This document shows, one piece after another, positions 42,963 through 52,567 of a DNA stretch of 64,000 bases. Positions within the stretch are counted from its first letter, which is position 1. Every line of letters begins with the position of its first letter. This DNA comes from Mycolicibacterium pulveris (GTDB lineage: Bacteria; Actinomycetota; Actinomycetes; Mycobacteriales; Mycobacteriaceae), in NCBI RefSeq assembly GCF_010725725.1, contig NZ_AP022599.1:5208001-5272000 (forward strand), in the 5' to 3' direction. A program made the translations under genes and the position numbers. The notes below the pieces were generated by a model. That model worked only from the letters and a program-made list of their open reading frames with translations, had not been told where the DNA came from and ran no database searches.

Positions 42963-43574
42963 TTACTCGCCAATCAGGCCATCCCTCGCATCGAGCAAGC
43001 GCTCGACGTATTTGGCGATGATGTCGACCTCGAGGTTGACGGGGGCGCCGACGTCGACGGCGCCGAGGGTGGTGGCCTCCAGCGTCGTCGGGATCAGCGA
43101 CACCTCGAACCAGTCGTGGCCGAGCCCGGACACCGTCAGCGACACACCGTCGACGGTGATCGAGCCTTTCTCGACGACGTAGCGCGCCAACGCGGTGGGC
43201 AGCGCGATGCGCACCACCTCCCAGTCGTCGGCCCGGGTGCGCGCGACCACATGACCGGTGCCGTCGACGTGACCCTGCACGATGTGGCCACCGAGTCGGC
43301 TGTTGACCGCCGCGGCGCGTTCCAGGTTGACCCGGCTGCCCACCCCGATGGCGCGCAGGCTCGTTCTGTTCAGCGTCTCCCCGATGACGTCGACGCTGAA
43401 CGCACCGTCGGGCAGCACGTCGACCACGGTCAGGCAGACGCCGTTGACCGCAATGGAATCGCCCTGGCCTGCGTCGGAACTGACGAGAGGACCCCGAATG
43501 ACCAGCCGCGCGAAGTCACGAAGGTCTTCTTTGGCGATGACCTCACCCAGTTCTTCGACGATTCCGGTGAACAC
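42963..43574 (-). CDS. ribE: Riboflavin synthase alpha chain
   Basis: A 203-residue enzyme that dismutates two lumazines to riboflavin. It has the two tandem lumazine-binding repeats, the first opening [12 protein letters not shown] with [13 protein letters not shown], the second with [12 protein letters not shown] and [15 protein letters not shown]. It is the first gene of the ribE-ribBA-ribH group and is divergent from lprG. Confidence 0.96.
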   Translation of the reverse strand: MFTGIVEELGEVIAKEDLRDFARLVIRGPLVSSDAGQGDSIAVNGVCLTVVDVLPDGAFSVDVIGETLNRTSLRAIGVGSRVNLERAAAVNSRLGGHIVQGHVDGTGHVVARTRADDWEVVRIALPTALARYVVEKGSITVDGVSLTVSGLGHDWFEVSLIPTTLEATTLGAVDVGAPVNLEVDIIAKYVERLLDARDGLIGE

Positions 43575-43605
43575 GCCGACAGAGTAACCAGCCGCCGAAA
43601 CCCTC

Positions 43606-43611
43606 TACGAT
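43606..43611 (+). promoter_or_regulatory. -10 element for leaderless lprG-p55
   Basis: TACGAT ends seven bases before the ATG at 43619. An upstream in-frame ATG at 43610 lies inside this hexamer, so the promoter favours the downstream start. Confidence 0.5.
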
Positions 43612-43618
43612 GCATCTC

Positions 43619-44314
43619 ATGCAGACCCGCCCCGTAGCGATCGTTGCCGCCCTGATTGCCGTTCTCGCTCTCATCGCAGGCTGTTCGAAATCCGCCGAGT
43701 CCGGAAAAGACCTCCCCGACGCCGCGACGCTGCTCACACAGTCCACCGAAACCACCAAGAACGAGACCAGCGTCCACATGCGGCTGACCGTGCAGGGCGA
43801 GATCCCTGGGCTGGCGCTGGAGTCGATCGAAGGTGATTTGACGAGCGTCCCCGCGGTCGCCGCCGCCGGCTCGGCTGACCTGCTGTTCATGGGTCAGCGG
43901 CTGCAGGGTATCGAGTTCGTGGTGGTCGACGGCATTCTGTACGCCGCGATGAGCGCGGGCGCGTTCCAGGACTTCGGTCCGGCCGCCGACGTCTACGACG
44001 TCTCGGCCATCCTCAACCCCGAGATCGGGCTCGCCAACGTGCTGGCCAACTTCTCCGACGCCAAGGCCGAAGACCGCGAGACCGTCAACGGTGTCGAGAC
44101 GGTTCGCGTCGCGGGAACTGTCAGCGCCGAAGCGGTCAACAAGATCGCTCCGCAGATAGGCGCCACCGAAGCGGTGCCCGCCACGGCCTGGATCGCCGAA
44201 GCGGGCGACCACGCATTGATGCAGATCACGCTGCAGACCGCACCGGAAGGCAGCATCACCATGACGTTCTCCGACTGGGGTAAGCCGGTGACGGTCACCA
44301 AGCCCGCCATCTGA
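43619..44314 (+). CDS. lprG: LprG lipoprotein (triacylglyceride/LAM carrier)
   Basis: About 231 residues from the ATG at 43619. The signal peptide ends in the lipobox LIAGC with the acylated cysteine near residue 22. The LppX/LprAFG fold follows, with [51 protein letters not shown] and [15 protein letters not shown]. In mycobacteria LprG carries triacylated lipids and lipoarabinomannan to the cell surface together with the P55 pump. The stop overlaps the p55 ATG by one base (TGATG). Confidence 0.95.
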   Translation: MQTRPVAIVAALIAVLALIAGCSKSAESGKDLPDAATLLTQSTETTKNETSVHMRLTVQGEIPGLALESIEGDLTSVPAVAAAGSADLLFMGQRLQGIEFVVVDGILYAAMSAGAFQDFGPAADVYDVSAILNPEIGLANVLANFSDAKAEDRETVNGVETVRVAGTVSAEAVNKIAPQIGATEAVPATAWIAEAGDHALMQITLQTAPEGSITMTFSDWGKPVTVTKPAI

Positions 44315-45930
44315 TGTCGACCCTGATCGACACCGCACCGAAGACCGGCAGCCGCAGGGTAGCGATCAGCGCGGGCAGCCTCGCGGTGCTGCTCGGCGCG
44401 CTCGACACCTACGTCGTCGTCGCGATCATCCGCGACATCATCATCGACCTGCGGATACCGGTCAACCAGCTGCAGCAGGTGACCCCGATCATCACCTGCT
44501 ACCTGCTCGGATACATCGCCGCGATGCCGTTGCTCGGCCGCGCCTCCGACCGGTTCGGCCGCAAGCTGATCCTGCAGACCAGCCTGGCCGGATTCGCGGT
44601 GGGCTCGGTGGTCACCGCGCTGTCCAACGACCTGCTTCCGATGGTGATCGGCCGCTCCATCCAGGGCGTCGCCAGCGGCGCGCTGCTGCCGGTCACGCTG
44701 GCGTTGGCGGCGGACCTGTGGGCCAGCCGCAACCGGGCGGCGGTGTTGGGTGGGATCGGCGCCGCACAGGAGCTGGGCAGTGTGCTGGGCCCGCTGTACG
44801 GCATCGCCGTCGTGGCGGCCCTGAACACGTGGCGCGACGTGTTCTGGATCAACGTGCCGCTGGCGGCGGTCGCGATGGTCCTGATCCACTTCAGCCTGCC
44901 GTCCAGGGTCAAACCCGAAAACCCCGAGCGGGTCGACGTCGTCGGTGGCGTGCTACTTGCCGTCGCGCTCGGCCTGACGGTGATCGGGCTGTACAACCCG
45001 GCCCCGGACGGCCGCAAGATCCTCCCCGACTACGGGGTGCCGGTGCTGATCGCCGCGGCCGTGGCCCTGGTGGCGTTCTTCGTCTGGGAGCGGTTCGCCC
45101 GCACCCGGCTGATCGAGCCCGCAGGCGTGCATTTCCGCCCGTTCCTGGCGGCGCTGGGCGCATCGCTGTGCGCGGGTGCGGCCCTGATGGTGACGCTGGT
45201 CAACATCGAGCTGTTCGGCCAGGGCGTGCTGGGCAAAGGCCAGACCGAAGCGGTCCTGCTGCTGCTGCGATTCCTGATCGCGCTGCCCATCGGCGCCGTC
45301 ATCGGCGGTTGGATCGCCACCCGGATCGGCGACCGCATCGTCACCTTCGTCGGCCTGATGATCGCCGCAGGCGGCTACTGGCTGATCTCGCACTGGCACA
45401 TCGACGTGCTGTCCCGCCACCACGACCTCGGCTTCATCACGCTGCCGGTACTCGACACCGACCTCGCCGTCGCCGGCCTCGGGCTGGGCCTGGTGATCGG
45501 TCCGCTGACCTCCGCCGCGCTGCGGGTGGTCCCCGCGGCCCAGCACGGCATCGCGTCGTCCGCCGTGGTAGTGGCGCGCATGATCGGCATGCTCGTCGGC
45601 CTGGCCGCGCTGACCGCCTGGGGCCTGTACAAGTTCAACCAGTACCTGCAGGAACGGCTGGCCGCGCAGCCCATGCCCGCCGACGATTCGCCAGGCGGCC
45701 AGCTGCTGGCGCAGGCCACTCGGCTGCGGCAGGCCACGCTCGAGGCCTACGCGATGCAGTACGGCGACATCTTCCTGGCCACGGCCGTGGTCTGTGTCGT
45801 CGGCGCCCTGCTCGGGTTGCTGATCAGCGGCCGGAAAGAACACGCCGACGAAATCGATCCGTCAGCCGACGGCGAAACGGACGCGGCGACCGCCCTGATC
45901 GACACGCCGGGCGGGCGCCACCGCGGCTAG
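44314..45930 (+). CDS. p55: P55 efflux pump (MFS, DHA2 type)
   Basis: A 538-residue transporter with about 14 membrane helices. Motif A reads [14 protein letters not shown] after the second helix, and the antiporter motif C region is [17 protein letters not shown]. It works with LprG in lipid export and drug efflux; the one-base overlap with lprG indicates tight coupling. The C-terminus is acidic and cytoplasmic. Confidence 0.95.
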   Translation: MSTLIDTAPKTGSRRVAISAGSLAVLLGALDTYVVVAIIRDIIIDLRIPVNQLQQVTPIITCYLLGYIAAMPLLGRASDRFGRKLILQTSLAGFAVGSVVTALSNDLLPMVIGRSIQGVASGALLPVTLALAADLWASRNRAAVLGGIGAAQELGSVLGPLYGIAVVAALNTWRDVFWINVPLAAVAMVLIHFSLPSRVKPENPERVDVVGGVLLAVALGLTVIGLYNPAPDGRKILPDYGVPVLIAAAVALVAFFVWERFARTRLIEPAGVHFRPFLAALGASLCAGAALMVTLVNIELFGQGVLGKGQTEAVLLLLRFLIALPIGAVIGGWIATRIGDRIVTFVGLMIAAGGYWLISHWHIDVLSRHHDLGFITLPVLDTDLAVAGLGLGLVIGPLTSAALRVVPAAQHGIASSAVVVARMIGMLVGLAALTAWGLYKFNQYLQERLAAQPMPADDSPGGQLLAQATRLRQATLEAYAMQYGDIFLATAVVCVVGALLGLLISGRKEHADEIDPSADGETDAATALIDTPGGRHRG

Positions 45931-45936
45931 GCGGGC

Positions 45937-46107
45937 TCAGCAGCGCTCGATGCCGGGGCGAATCAGCACCGGTTCGTCGCGGCGGGCCGACTCGTCGTCG
46001 GGTGCCGACGTGGCGTCCGACCGATCCCGCAGCACACCGCAGACCAACGCTTTGAGGCTCCGCGGGCCCATGGGCCGATACTTGAGCCAATCCTGCAACG
46101 CAGTCAT
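45937..46107 (-). CDS. 56-residue hypothetical protein
   Basis: A short gene with a strong GGAGGA ribosome binding site seven bases before its ATG. The protein starts MTALQDWLKYRPMGPRSLKA and ends EPVLIRPGIERC. The N-terminal half is basic and helical, then an Asp/Glu/Arg-rich stretch leads to a C-terminal Cys (second Cys at residue 23). No signal peptide or membrane helix. Not recognised. It is convergent with p55 and divergent from the DJ-1/PfpI gene, sharing an intergenic region with an 18-bp palindrome. Confidence 0.6.
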   Translation of the reverse strand: MTALQDWLKYRPMGPRSLKALVCGVLRDRSDATSAPDDESARRDEPVLIRPGIERC

Positions 46108-46150
46108 GCTCGTGTCCTCCAGTTGTGCTCACACGGCGTGAGTGGTCATT

Positions 46151-46168
46151 TCGGTACGAGTGTACCGA
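46151..46168. promoter_or_regulatory. 18-bp palindrome between divergent starts
   Basis: TCGGTAC-GAGT-GTACCGA, perfect seven-base arms. It is 44 bases from the small gene's start and 76 bases from the PfpI gene's start, well placed to regulate either. No regulator gene is adjacent. Confidence 0.5.
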
Positions 46169-46180
46169 CGCCGGCACCAC

Positions 46181-46207
46181 TGATTGGCTGCCCGAAACCG
46201 CGGGTAT
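46181..46207 (+). promoter_or_regulatory. Possible SigF-type promoter for the PfpI gene
   Basis: GGGTAT at 46202-46207 matches the mycobacterial SigF -10 (GGGTAY). TGATT at 46181-46185, 16 bases upstream, matches four of five bases of its -35 (GGWWT). This would give a leader of about 30 bases with AGGAG. Confidence 0.35.
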
Positions 46208-46243
46208 GCGTGTGTCGTTGACCACACGTCACAGGAGAAATTC

Positions 46244-46804
46244 ATGGCAAGTTCACTGAACGGCAAGAAAATTGCGTTTCTGGTCGCACCCGAGGGCACC
46301 GAGCAGGTCGAGCTGACCGAACCGTGGAAAGCGGTCGAGCAGGCCGGCGGGACCCCGGAACTGGTCTCCACCGAGGCCGGCAAGATCCAGGCGTTCAACC
46401 ATCTGACGCCGGCGGACACGTTCGACGCGGAGAAGTCCGCCGCCGACGCGGACGTGTCGGAGTACGCCGGCCTGGTGTTGCCCGGCGGCGTCGCCAACCC
46501 CGACCTGTTGCGCACCGACGCCGCTGCGGTTGCGTTCGCGAAGAGCTTCTTCGACGCGGGTAAGCCGGTCGCGGCGATCTGTCACGCCCCGTGGACGCTG
46601 ATCGAGGCCGACGTGGTGCGCGGACGGACCATGACGTCCTGGCCCAGCGTGAAGACCGACCTCGTCAACGCCGGCGCCAACTGGGTCGATGACGAGGTCG
46701 TCGAATGCTCGCGTGGCCCAAACACTTTGGTGACCAGCCGCAAGCCCGATGACCTGCCCGCGTTCTGCCGCACGCTGATCGAGACCTTCGCCAAGAGCGG
46801 CTAG
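46244..46804 (+). CDS. DJ-1/PfpI family protein (type 1 glutamine amidotransferase-like)
   Basis: A 186-residue single-domain protein. It has KKIAFLVAPEGTEQVELTEP, YAGLVLPGGVANPDLLR and the nucleophile elbow PVAAICHAPWTLIEA with the reactive Cys at about residue 112, followed by His. A conserved Glu near residue 19 completes the usual triad. Family members are proteases, glyoxalases or deglycases linked to stress. AGGAG precedes the ATG. It stands in an islet between p55 and ribD. Confidence 0.88.
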   Translation: MASSLNGKKIAFLVAPEGTEQVELTEPWKAVEQAGGTPELVSTEAGKIQAFNHLTPADTFDAEKSAADADVSEYAGLVLPGGVANPDLLRTDAAAVAFAKSFFDAGKPVAAICHAPWTLIEADVVRGRTMTSWPSVKTDLVNAGANWVDDEVVECSRGPNTLVTSRKPDDLPAFCRTLIETFAKSG

Positions 46805-46841
46805 TAACGCCAAAGCAAGCCCACGAGGCGGGGCCCGTCGG

Positions 46842-46847
46842 TAACGT
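46842..46847 (+). promoter_or_regulatory. Retained -10 element before the ABC remnant
   Basis: TAACGT ends seven bases before the ATG at 46855, as in a leaderless promoter. The downstream genes are deleted and broken, so it may drive a useless transcript. Confidence 0.4.
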
Positions 46848-46854
46848 CGCGGGC

Positions 46855-47893
46855 ATGCTGATGGCCGCGCTCCGCGACATGCAGTGGAGAAGGCGGCGTT
46901 TCGTCATCGCCGTGGTGTCGACGGCGATCATCTTCGCGATGACGCTGGTGCTCACCGGACTGGCCAACGGATTTCGCTGGGAAGCCGAGCGCACCGTCAA
47001 CTCACTCGGGGTGGATCAGTACCTGGTCAGGTCGGCTCTGGCGTTCGGAGGGCCGTGAGCGACTCTCGGTTCAGGACCTGGTCGTCGAGTACGCCAACGC
47101 CGGATACGCGGTGCGCCCCATCGACGGTCTGAACCTCGACGTGGCGGCGTCGGCATCGTCTTCCAGGCGTTCAACCTGGTGCCGAGCCTGACCGCGCGGG
47201 AGAACGTCATGGTGCCGCTGCGCGCGTCGGGCATGTCGCGGCGCGCGGCGACCAAACGCGCGGATCAACTGCTGGCGCGGGTCGGCCTGCACAACAGGCT
47301 GCACCATCGTCCCGGTGATCTCAGCGGCGGTCAGCAGCAGCGGGTCGCGGTCGCCCGCGCGATTGCGCTGGATCCGCCGCTGATTCTGGCCGACGAACCC
47401 ACGGCCCACCTGGATTTCATCCAGGTCGAGGAAGTTTTGAAGTTGATCAGAGGGCTGGCGTCGGGCGAGCGGATCGTGGTGGTGGCCACCCACGACACTC
47501 GGATCCTGCCGCTGGCCGATCGGGTCATCGAGCTCGTTCCCGATTTCGCGGGTACCGCCACTGATCCGGAGACGGTGGAGCTTTCGGCTGGGACCGTGTT
47601 GTTCGAGCAGGGCACGATGGGCGATCTGATCTACGTCGTCACCAAGGGCGAACTCGAGCTCGTCCGTGAATTACCCGGCGGTGGCGAGGAAATGCTCAAG
47701 CTTGTCGGCGCGGGCGACCATTTCGGCGAGTTCGGCCCGCTGTTTCACCTGCCGCGCTCGGCGACGGCGCGCGCTCGCACCGACGCGGTGGTGGTCGGCT
47801 ATACGGTGCGGGCTCGGTTCGGGCACCCGCGAAATCATCGAGCACCGCCCGCTGCCGAGCGCCGAACCCGCGCCGGAGCCGGCAGGGGACTAA
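46855..47893 (+). pseudogene. Remnant of an ABC transporter (FtsX-like permease + ATPase with cNMP domain)
   Basis: Three decayed pieces are fused. At 46855-47058 lies only the first 67 residues of an FtsX/MacB-type permease (RFVIAVVSTAIIFAMTLVL). From about 47063 an ATPase N-terminus (LSVQDLVVEYANAGY) breaks near 47144, losing Walker A. The frame then shifts and resumes GVGIVFQAFNLVPSLTAREN, keeping LSGGQQQRVAVARA and LILADEPTAHLD. A cyclic-nucleotide-binding-like domain follows (VLFEQGTMGDLIYVV, GDHFGEFGPLF), with a further small deletion before the end REIIEHRPLPSAEP. The composition resembles the Rv0072/Rv0073 pair. Non-functional. Confidence 0.8.
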
Positions 47894-48891
47894 GCAGGTA
47901 CCAGGCTGAGCAACACGTCGGGACCGATCGGTTCGATGCCGTCGAAGCGCCATCGTTGCGCGTGGGCGATGGACAGCACGCCGACGTCGTCCACCGCGGT
48001 GACCGGGCCGCCCAACAGGATCGGCGCCACATAGGCCAGGATGCGGTCGATCACGCCGGCCCGAAGAAATGCGCCTGCCAACGTCGGCCCGCCCTCCACC
48101 AGCACGTCGGTGCGGTCGGACAACGCCTTGAGCACCTCGTTCGGGTCTCGGGTGCGGATCACCATCGTACGCGAGTCATCATTCAAAACCGTTGCGTCCG
48201 AAGGTATCTCACGCTCACCGACGACAACGCGCAATGGCTGCTGCTCGGCGAGCGTACCGTCGGGCAGCCGGGCGGTGAGCGCGGGGTCGTCGACGAACAC
48301 GGTACCGGTGCCGACCACGATCGCGTCGGCGACCGCGCGTCTGCGGTGCACGTCGGCGCGGGCCGCCTCACTGGTGATCCACTGGCTGCTGCCGTCGGCC
48401 GCCGCACTACGGCCGTCGATGCTGGTGGCGAATTTCCATGTCACGTGCGGTAACCCGGTGCGCTGTTTGTGCAGCCACTCCCGCAGCGGACCGCCTGCCA
48501 CCTCGGATGCGAGCACGCCCGCGACCACGTCGATGCCCGCCTCGGCCAACCGCGCCGCGCCCCCGGCAGCCACCGGGTTCGGATCGGTCACCGCGTAGGC
48601 CACCGTCGAAACCCGTCCCGCCACAAGCGCGTCCACGCAGGGTGGGGTCCTGCCGTAGTGGTTGCACGGCTCCAGCGTCACCACAGCGGTTCCGCCGGCC
48701 GCACGCCCACCCGCCCTGCGCAGCGCGATCACCTCGGCGTGCGGTCCGCCCGGCGGTTCGGTGGCGCCCACCCCGGCGACCTCGCCGTCACGGTCCAGAA
48801 TGACCGCGCCCACAGGCGGGTTCGGATAGGTTCTGCCTTTGACGTCGTTGGCCTTCTCGATGGCCAGCCGCATGGCGGCCTCGAGGTTCAT
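47890..48891 (-). CDS. ribD: RibD: bifunctional pyrimidine deaminase/reductase
   Basis: A 333-residue riboflavin enzyme. The N-terminal deaminase has the zinc site [14 protein letters not shown] and [19 protein letters not shown]. The C-terminal reductase has [20 protein letters not shown] and [19 protein letters not shown]. The ATG overlaps the rpe stop by four bases. Its own stop overlaps the end of the convergent ABC remnant. Confidence 0.96.
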   Translation of the reverse strand: MNLEAAMRLAIEKANDVKGRTYPNPPVGAVILDRDGEVAGVGATEPPGGPHAEVIALRRAGGRAAGGTAVVTLEPCNHYGRTPPCVDALVAGRVSTVAYAVTDPNPVAAGGAARLAEAGIDVVAGVLASEVAGGPLREWLHKQRTGLPHVTWKFATSIDGRSAAADGSSQWITSEAARADVHRRRAVADAIVVGTGTVFVDDPALTARLPDGTLAEQQPLRVVVGEREIPSDATVLNDDSRTMVIRTRDPNEVLKALSDRTDVLVEGGPTLAGAFLRAGVIDRILAYVAPILLGGPVTAVDDVGVLSIAHAQRWRFDGIEPIGPDVLLSLVPA

Positions 48892-49562
48892 CGAAGGTGC
48901 TTTGACGCGGCAGCGGCCTGCCTGCGCAACGACTCCACCGCGGCGGCGGGGTCCGCGGCGCTGTACACCGCCGAACCCGCGACGAAACAGTCCACCCCGG
49001 CCTCCGCGGCCTGCTCGATGGTGTCGGCGTTGACTCCGCCGTCGATCTCGACGATGACGGTCAGCTCACCCGCGTCGACCAGACGCCGCACGATGCCCAC
49101 CTTCGGCAGCACCTCGGGGATGAACTTCTGCCCGCCGAAGCCGGGTTCCACCGACATGATCAGCACCGTGTCGAACTCGGGCAGAATCTCCAGATAGGGC
49201 TCGATCGGTGTGCCGGGTTTGACTCCCAGCCCGGCCTTGGCGCCGGCGGCGCGGATGTCGCGGGCGACGGCGACGGGGTTGTTGGTCGCCTCGGCGTGGA
49301 AGCTGACGTTGTAGGCGCCGGCCTCGGCGTACGGGGGCGCCCAGCGTTCCGGGTTCTCGATCATCAGATGACAGTCCATCGGGATGTCGGTGGTGGGCAG
49401 AAGCGCCTCGACCACGGGCAGCCCGATGGTCAGGTTCGGCACGAAGTGGTTGTCCATCACGTCGACGTGCAGCCAGTCCGCGCCCTTCACGGCGGCGGCC
49501 TCATCGGCCAGCCTGGCGAAGTCGGCTGCCAGAATCGACGGCGCGATCAGGGGCTTCGACAT
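48888..49562 (-). CDS. rpe: Ribulose-phosphate 3-epimerase
   Basis: A 224-residue TIM-barrel enzyme of the pentose phosphate pathway. It has [16 protein letters not shown], the metal site [50 protein letters not shown] and [12 protein letters not shown]. Length is normal. It follows rsmB by 46 bases and precedes ribD with an overlap. Confidence 0.97.
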   Translation of the reverse strand: MSKPLIAPSILAADFARLADEAAAVKGADWLHVDVMDNHFVPNLTIGLPVVEALLPTTDIPMDCHLMIENPERWAPPYAEAGAYNVSFHAEATNNPVAVARDIRAAGAKAGLGVKPGTPIEPYLEILPEFDTVLIMSVEPGFGGQKFIPEVLPKVGIVRRLVDAGELTVIVEIDGGVNADTIEQAAEAGVDCFVAGSAVYSAADPAAAVESLRRQAAAASKHLR

Positions 49563-49608
49563 GCCGTCACCCTATCTGTTGCTATCTGTTGGCTCGGTGC
49601 GCAAGCGC

Positions 49609-50991
49609 TCACCGCACTTTGAGTGCGGCCGCGAACATCGCATCGGTGCCGTGCCGGTGCGGCCACAACTGCACGTACGGCCCGTCACCCAGCTGATCGA
49701 CGGGGTCGAAAAGCGGCCGGGTGTCCAGCGCGGTCACCGGGTGACGGCGCAGCGCATCGGCGACCACGCCGACGGTCTCGGCCAGATGCGGTGAGCACGT
49801 CGCGTAGAGCACCACCCCGCCGGGCCGGGTCAGCTCGATCGCGGCGGCCAGCAGTTCACGCTGCAGCTTCGCCAGTTGCGGTACGTCGGCGGGCGTGCGC
49901 CGCCACCGCGCCTCCGGTCTGCGCCGCAGCGCGCCCAGACCGGTGCACGGCGCGTCAACCAGCAACCGGTCGAATCCGGGCTCCAGGCCGGTCTGGCGGC
50001 CGTCGACCCGCAACACCTCGACGGGCAGCCCGCGGGTGTTGTGCTCGACCAGCTCGGCGCGCCTGGGGTTGGGTTCCACCGCCGTCACCCGCGCCCCGGC
50101 GCCGCTGCTGGCCGCTAACGCGGCCAGCAGCGCGGTCTTGCCACCCGGCCCCGCGCACAGATCCAGCCACCGGCCGGTGTCGGGCCCGTCGAGCTCGGCC
50201 AGCATCAGCGCGCGGGCCACCAGCTGGCTGCCTTCGTCCTGCACCAGCGCGGCGCCCGCGCGCACCGCGTCCAGCCGGGCGGGATCACCGCCCGGCAGGT
50301 ACACCGCGTAGGGCGAATAGCGGCCGACGGTGCCGCCGACCTGTGCGGCCAGCTCGTCGGCGGTCAGCACCCCTGGCCGAGCCGCCAGGTGGACAGCGGG
50401 CCGGGCGTCGTTGGCGGCCAGCAGGGCCCCCAGCTCGGTAGCCTGGCCGCCGAGCGCATCGGCGAACGCCTGCGCGATCCACCTCGGGTGGGAGTGCACG
50501 AACGCCTCGTGGCCGATCGGGTCGGCGTTCTTGTCCGGTGCCAGCTCATGCACCCAGGCGCTCTCGTCTTTCCCGGCGATGGCGCGCAGCACAGCGTTGA
50601 CGAAACCCGCACGGGCCGAGTCGAATTCGATGGCAGCCTGCTCGACTGTGGTGGAGACCGCGGCGTGTTGTTCGACCCGGGTGCGCAGCAGCTGGTAAGC
50701 GCCCAGCCGCAGCAGATCCAGCAGCACGGGGTCGATCCGGTCGGGCGGGCGTCCCGCCGCGTGGCCGATGACCGCGTCCAGCAGCCCGCGGGTGCGGCAG
50801 GTGCCGTAGGTCAGTTCGGTCGCGAACGCCGCGTCCCGGCCGGTGATTCCGCGCTCCCGCAGCAGCGCGGGCAGCGCCAGGTTGGCGTAGGCGTCCTTTT
50901 CCGAGACCGCGCGCAGCACGTCAAAAGCCGCGCGACGGGCGGGGTCGAGCGGCTTGCGGCGCGGAGGCCTGCGACGGCGGGGTCTGGTCAT
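49609..50991 (-). CDS. rsmB: RsmB/Fmu 16S rRNA (cytosine-5) methyltransferase
   Basis: A 460-residue enzyme methylating 16S rRNA C967 (E. coli numbering). A NusB-like N-terminal domain ([20 protein letters not shown]) precedes the methyltransferase domain. Motif I is [18 protein letters not shown], and the catalytic Cys lies in [20 protein letters not shown], with the second Cys in [10 protein letters not shown]. The ATG overlaps the fmt stop by four bases. The basic Arg-rich N-terminus is usual in mycobacteria. Confidence 0.95.
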   Translation of the reverse strand: MTRPRRRRPPRRKPLDPARRAAFDVLRAVSEKDAYANLALPALLRERGITGRDAAFATELTYGTCRTRGLLDAVIGHAAGRPPDRIDPVLLDLLRLGAYQLLRTRVEQHAAVSTTVEQAAIEFDSARAGFVNAVLRAIAGKDESAWVHELAPDKNADPIGHEAFVHSHPRWIAQAFADALGGQATELGALLAANDARPAVHLAARPGVLTADELAAQVGGTVGRYSPYAVYLPGGDPARLDAVRAGAALVQDEGSQLVARALMLAELDGPDTGRWLDLCAGPGGKTALLAALAASSGAGARVTAVEPNPRRAELVEHNTRGLPVEVLRVDGRQTGLEPGFDRLLVDAPCTGLGALRRRPEARWRRTPADVPQLAKLQRELLAAAIELTRPGGVVLYATCSPHLAETVGVVADALRRHPVTALDTRPLFDPVDQLGDGPYVQLWPHRHGTDAMFAAALKVR

Positions 50992-51917
50992 TCGGCCCGC
51001 GCAGCGTCGTCGAGTCGGGCGCCGCGGGACCAGTCGGCGGCGTTCATCGGTTTCTTGCCCGGGGGTTGGACCGTACCGAGACGCACCGGCTGCGTGCCGG
51101 TGCCGACGCGCACGCCGTCGCGGTCGACCCGAATCTCGCCCGGGGCCAATGGATCTGCGTTGTCGTCGACGGTGACCGGGCCGAGCTTGACCCGCAGGTC
51201 GCCGATCATCGTCCAGGCGCCGGGACTTGGGGTGACGGCGCGGATGCGTCGTTCGACCACGTGGGCGGGCAGGTCCCACCGCACGCGGGCCTGCTCGACG
51301 GTGATCTTGGGGGCGACGCTGACGCCCTCCGAGGGTTGGGCAACCGGCTGCAGCGACCCGTCGGCGATGCCGTCCAGTGTGGTCTCCAACAGCGCGGCGC
51401 CCGAAACCGCCAGCCGGTCAAGGAGATCGCCCGCCGTGTCGGTCGGGCGGATGGTTTCGGTGACCACGCCGTAGATGGGACCGGAGTCCAGGGCAGGCTC
51501 GATGCGAAACGTGGTCGCACCCGTCACGGTGTCGCCCGCGGCGATCGCGGCCTGCACCGGTGCGGCGCCGCGCCAGGCCGGAAGCAGCGAGAAGTGCAGG
51601 TTGACCCAGCCGTGGCGGGGCACGGCCAGCAGCCGTTCGCTCAGCAGCGCGCCGTAGGCCACCACCGCACAGCAGTCCGGGTTCAGGTCGCTCAGCTCGG
51701 CGATGAACTCCTCGGAGTTGGGCCGTTGCGGTCGCAGCACCGGGATGTCGTGTTCGAGCGCGAGCCGAGCCACCGGCGACGGTGCGGGTTTGCCCCGCCG
51801 GCCCGACGCGGCGTCGGGCCGGGTCAACACCGCGATGACGTCGTGGCGCGGCGATTCGATCAGCCGGCGCAGCGACGGCAGGGCGGGTTCCGGGGTGCCG
51901 GCGAAGACGATGCGCAC
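50988..51917 (-). CDS. fmt: Methionyl-tRNA formyltransferase
   Basis: A 309-residue enzyme that formylates initiator Met-tRNA. It begins [18 protein letters not shown] and has the formyl-transfer loop [20 protein letters not shown], with [20 protein letters not shown] after it. The C-terminal RNA-binding domain is present. The start is GTG. It overlaps rsmB and lies 113 bases after lemA. Confidence 0.96.
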   Translation of the reverse strand: MRIVFAGTPEPALPSLRRLIESPRHDVIAVLTRPDAASGRRGKPAPSPVARLALEHDIPVLRPQRPNSEEFIAELSDLNPDCCAVVAYGALLSERLLAVPRHGWVNLHFSLLPAWRGAAPVQAAIAAGDTVTGATTFRIEPALDSGPIYGVVTETIRPTDTAGDLLDRLAVSGAALLETTLDGIADGSLQPVAQPSEGVSVAPKITVEQARVRWDLPAHVVERRIRAVTPSPGAWTMIGDLRVKLGPVTVDDNADPLAPGEIRVDRDGVRVGTGTQPVRLGTVQPPGKKPMNAADWSRGARLDDAARAE

Positions 51918-51951
51918 CGAGCCAGTCTAGAGAGCGCGCTTCGGCTCACGT

Positions 51952-52023
51952 CGAGATCTGCACCATGGTCGCTGTTCGCGGCGCGCGGCAGCCCTGGGGT
52001 AGATCTCGCGAACAATGGGGTGC
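51952..52023. terminator. Competing inverted repeats between lemA and fmt
   Basis: CGAGATCT (51952-51959) pairs with AGATCTCG (52001-52008). TGTTCGCG (51973-51980) pairs with CGCGAACA (52007-52014), and GCACC (51960-51964) with GGTGC (52019-52023). The right arms overlap, so the two stems exclude each other. It lies after the lemA stop and before fmt; terminator or attenuator. Confidence 0.4.
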
Positions 52024-52030
52024 GCCTCCG

Positions 52031-52567
52031 CTAGCGCGGGGTCTGGTAGTACTCCCGTTCACCGATCCCGGCCAGCGGGGCCACGAACATCCACGGGATC
52101 GTGGTGATGAGCCGATTCAGCGTCGCCACCGCGTCGTTGTAGTACTGACGGGCGAACGCCAGCTTGTTCTCGGTGTCGGCGAGGTTGTTCTGCAGGTTCA
52201 GGAAGTTCTCCGACGAGTTGAGCTGCGGATAGTTCTGGCCGAGCGCCAGCAGCGGAAGCAACGCGCTGTCGAGTTCTCGTTCCGCGGCGCTGCGCTCGGC
52301 CACCGACTTGCCCGTGGTCGCCGACGCCAGCGCCGCGCGGGCATTGGTGACGTGGTCGAGGATGGCTTTCTCGTGCGCGGCGAACGTCTGCACGGTGTGC
52401 ACCAGGCTGGGGATCAGCGAGGCGCGCCGCATCAACTCCACGTCGATGCCCGACAACGCCTCGGCGACCCGGACGTCGGCGGAGCGAATCCTGTTGTAGC
52501 CCACCACGAAACTGACCAGCGCCGCCACCGCGAGCATCAGCACGATGACCAGCAGGATCCTCACCAT
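52031..52567 (-). CDS. lemA: LemA family protein
   Basis: A 178-residue protein with one N-terminal membrane helix (ILLVIVLMLAVAALVSFVVG) and a helical bundle holding the family hallmarks YNRIRSADVRVAEALSGIDV, LIPSLVHTVQTFAAHEKAI and NSSENFLNLQNNLADTENKL through FARQYYNDAV. Function is not defined; LemA genes often sit beside DUF2207 genes, as here, where the ATG overlaps the upstream stop by seven bases. Confidence 0.92.
   Translation of the reverse strand: MVRILLVIVLMLAVAALVSFVVGYNRIRSADVRVAEALSGIDVELMRRASLIPSLVHTVQTFAAHEKAILDHVTNARAALASATTGKSVAERSAAERELDSALLPLLALGQNYPQLNSSENFLNLQNNLADTENKLAFARQYYNDAVATLNRLITTIPWMFVAPLAGIGEREYYQTPR

Noticed and set aside
46128..46142. CTCAC-ACGGC-GTGAG repeat and the CGTGTG/CACACG repeat at 46209-46228
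   Set aside because: Arms of five to six bases with long spacers are expected often in this composition; the 18-bp palindrome in the same interval is far stronger.
47890..48453. Extension of the ABC ATPase frame through ribD on the plus strand
   Set aside because: The frame past about 47820 has lost the ATPase sequence and is antisense to ribD; the genuine C-terminal residues continue in another frame to 47893.
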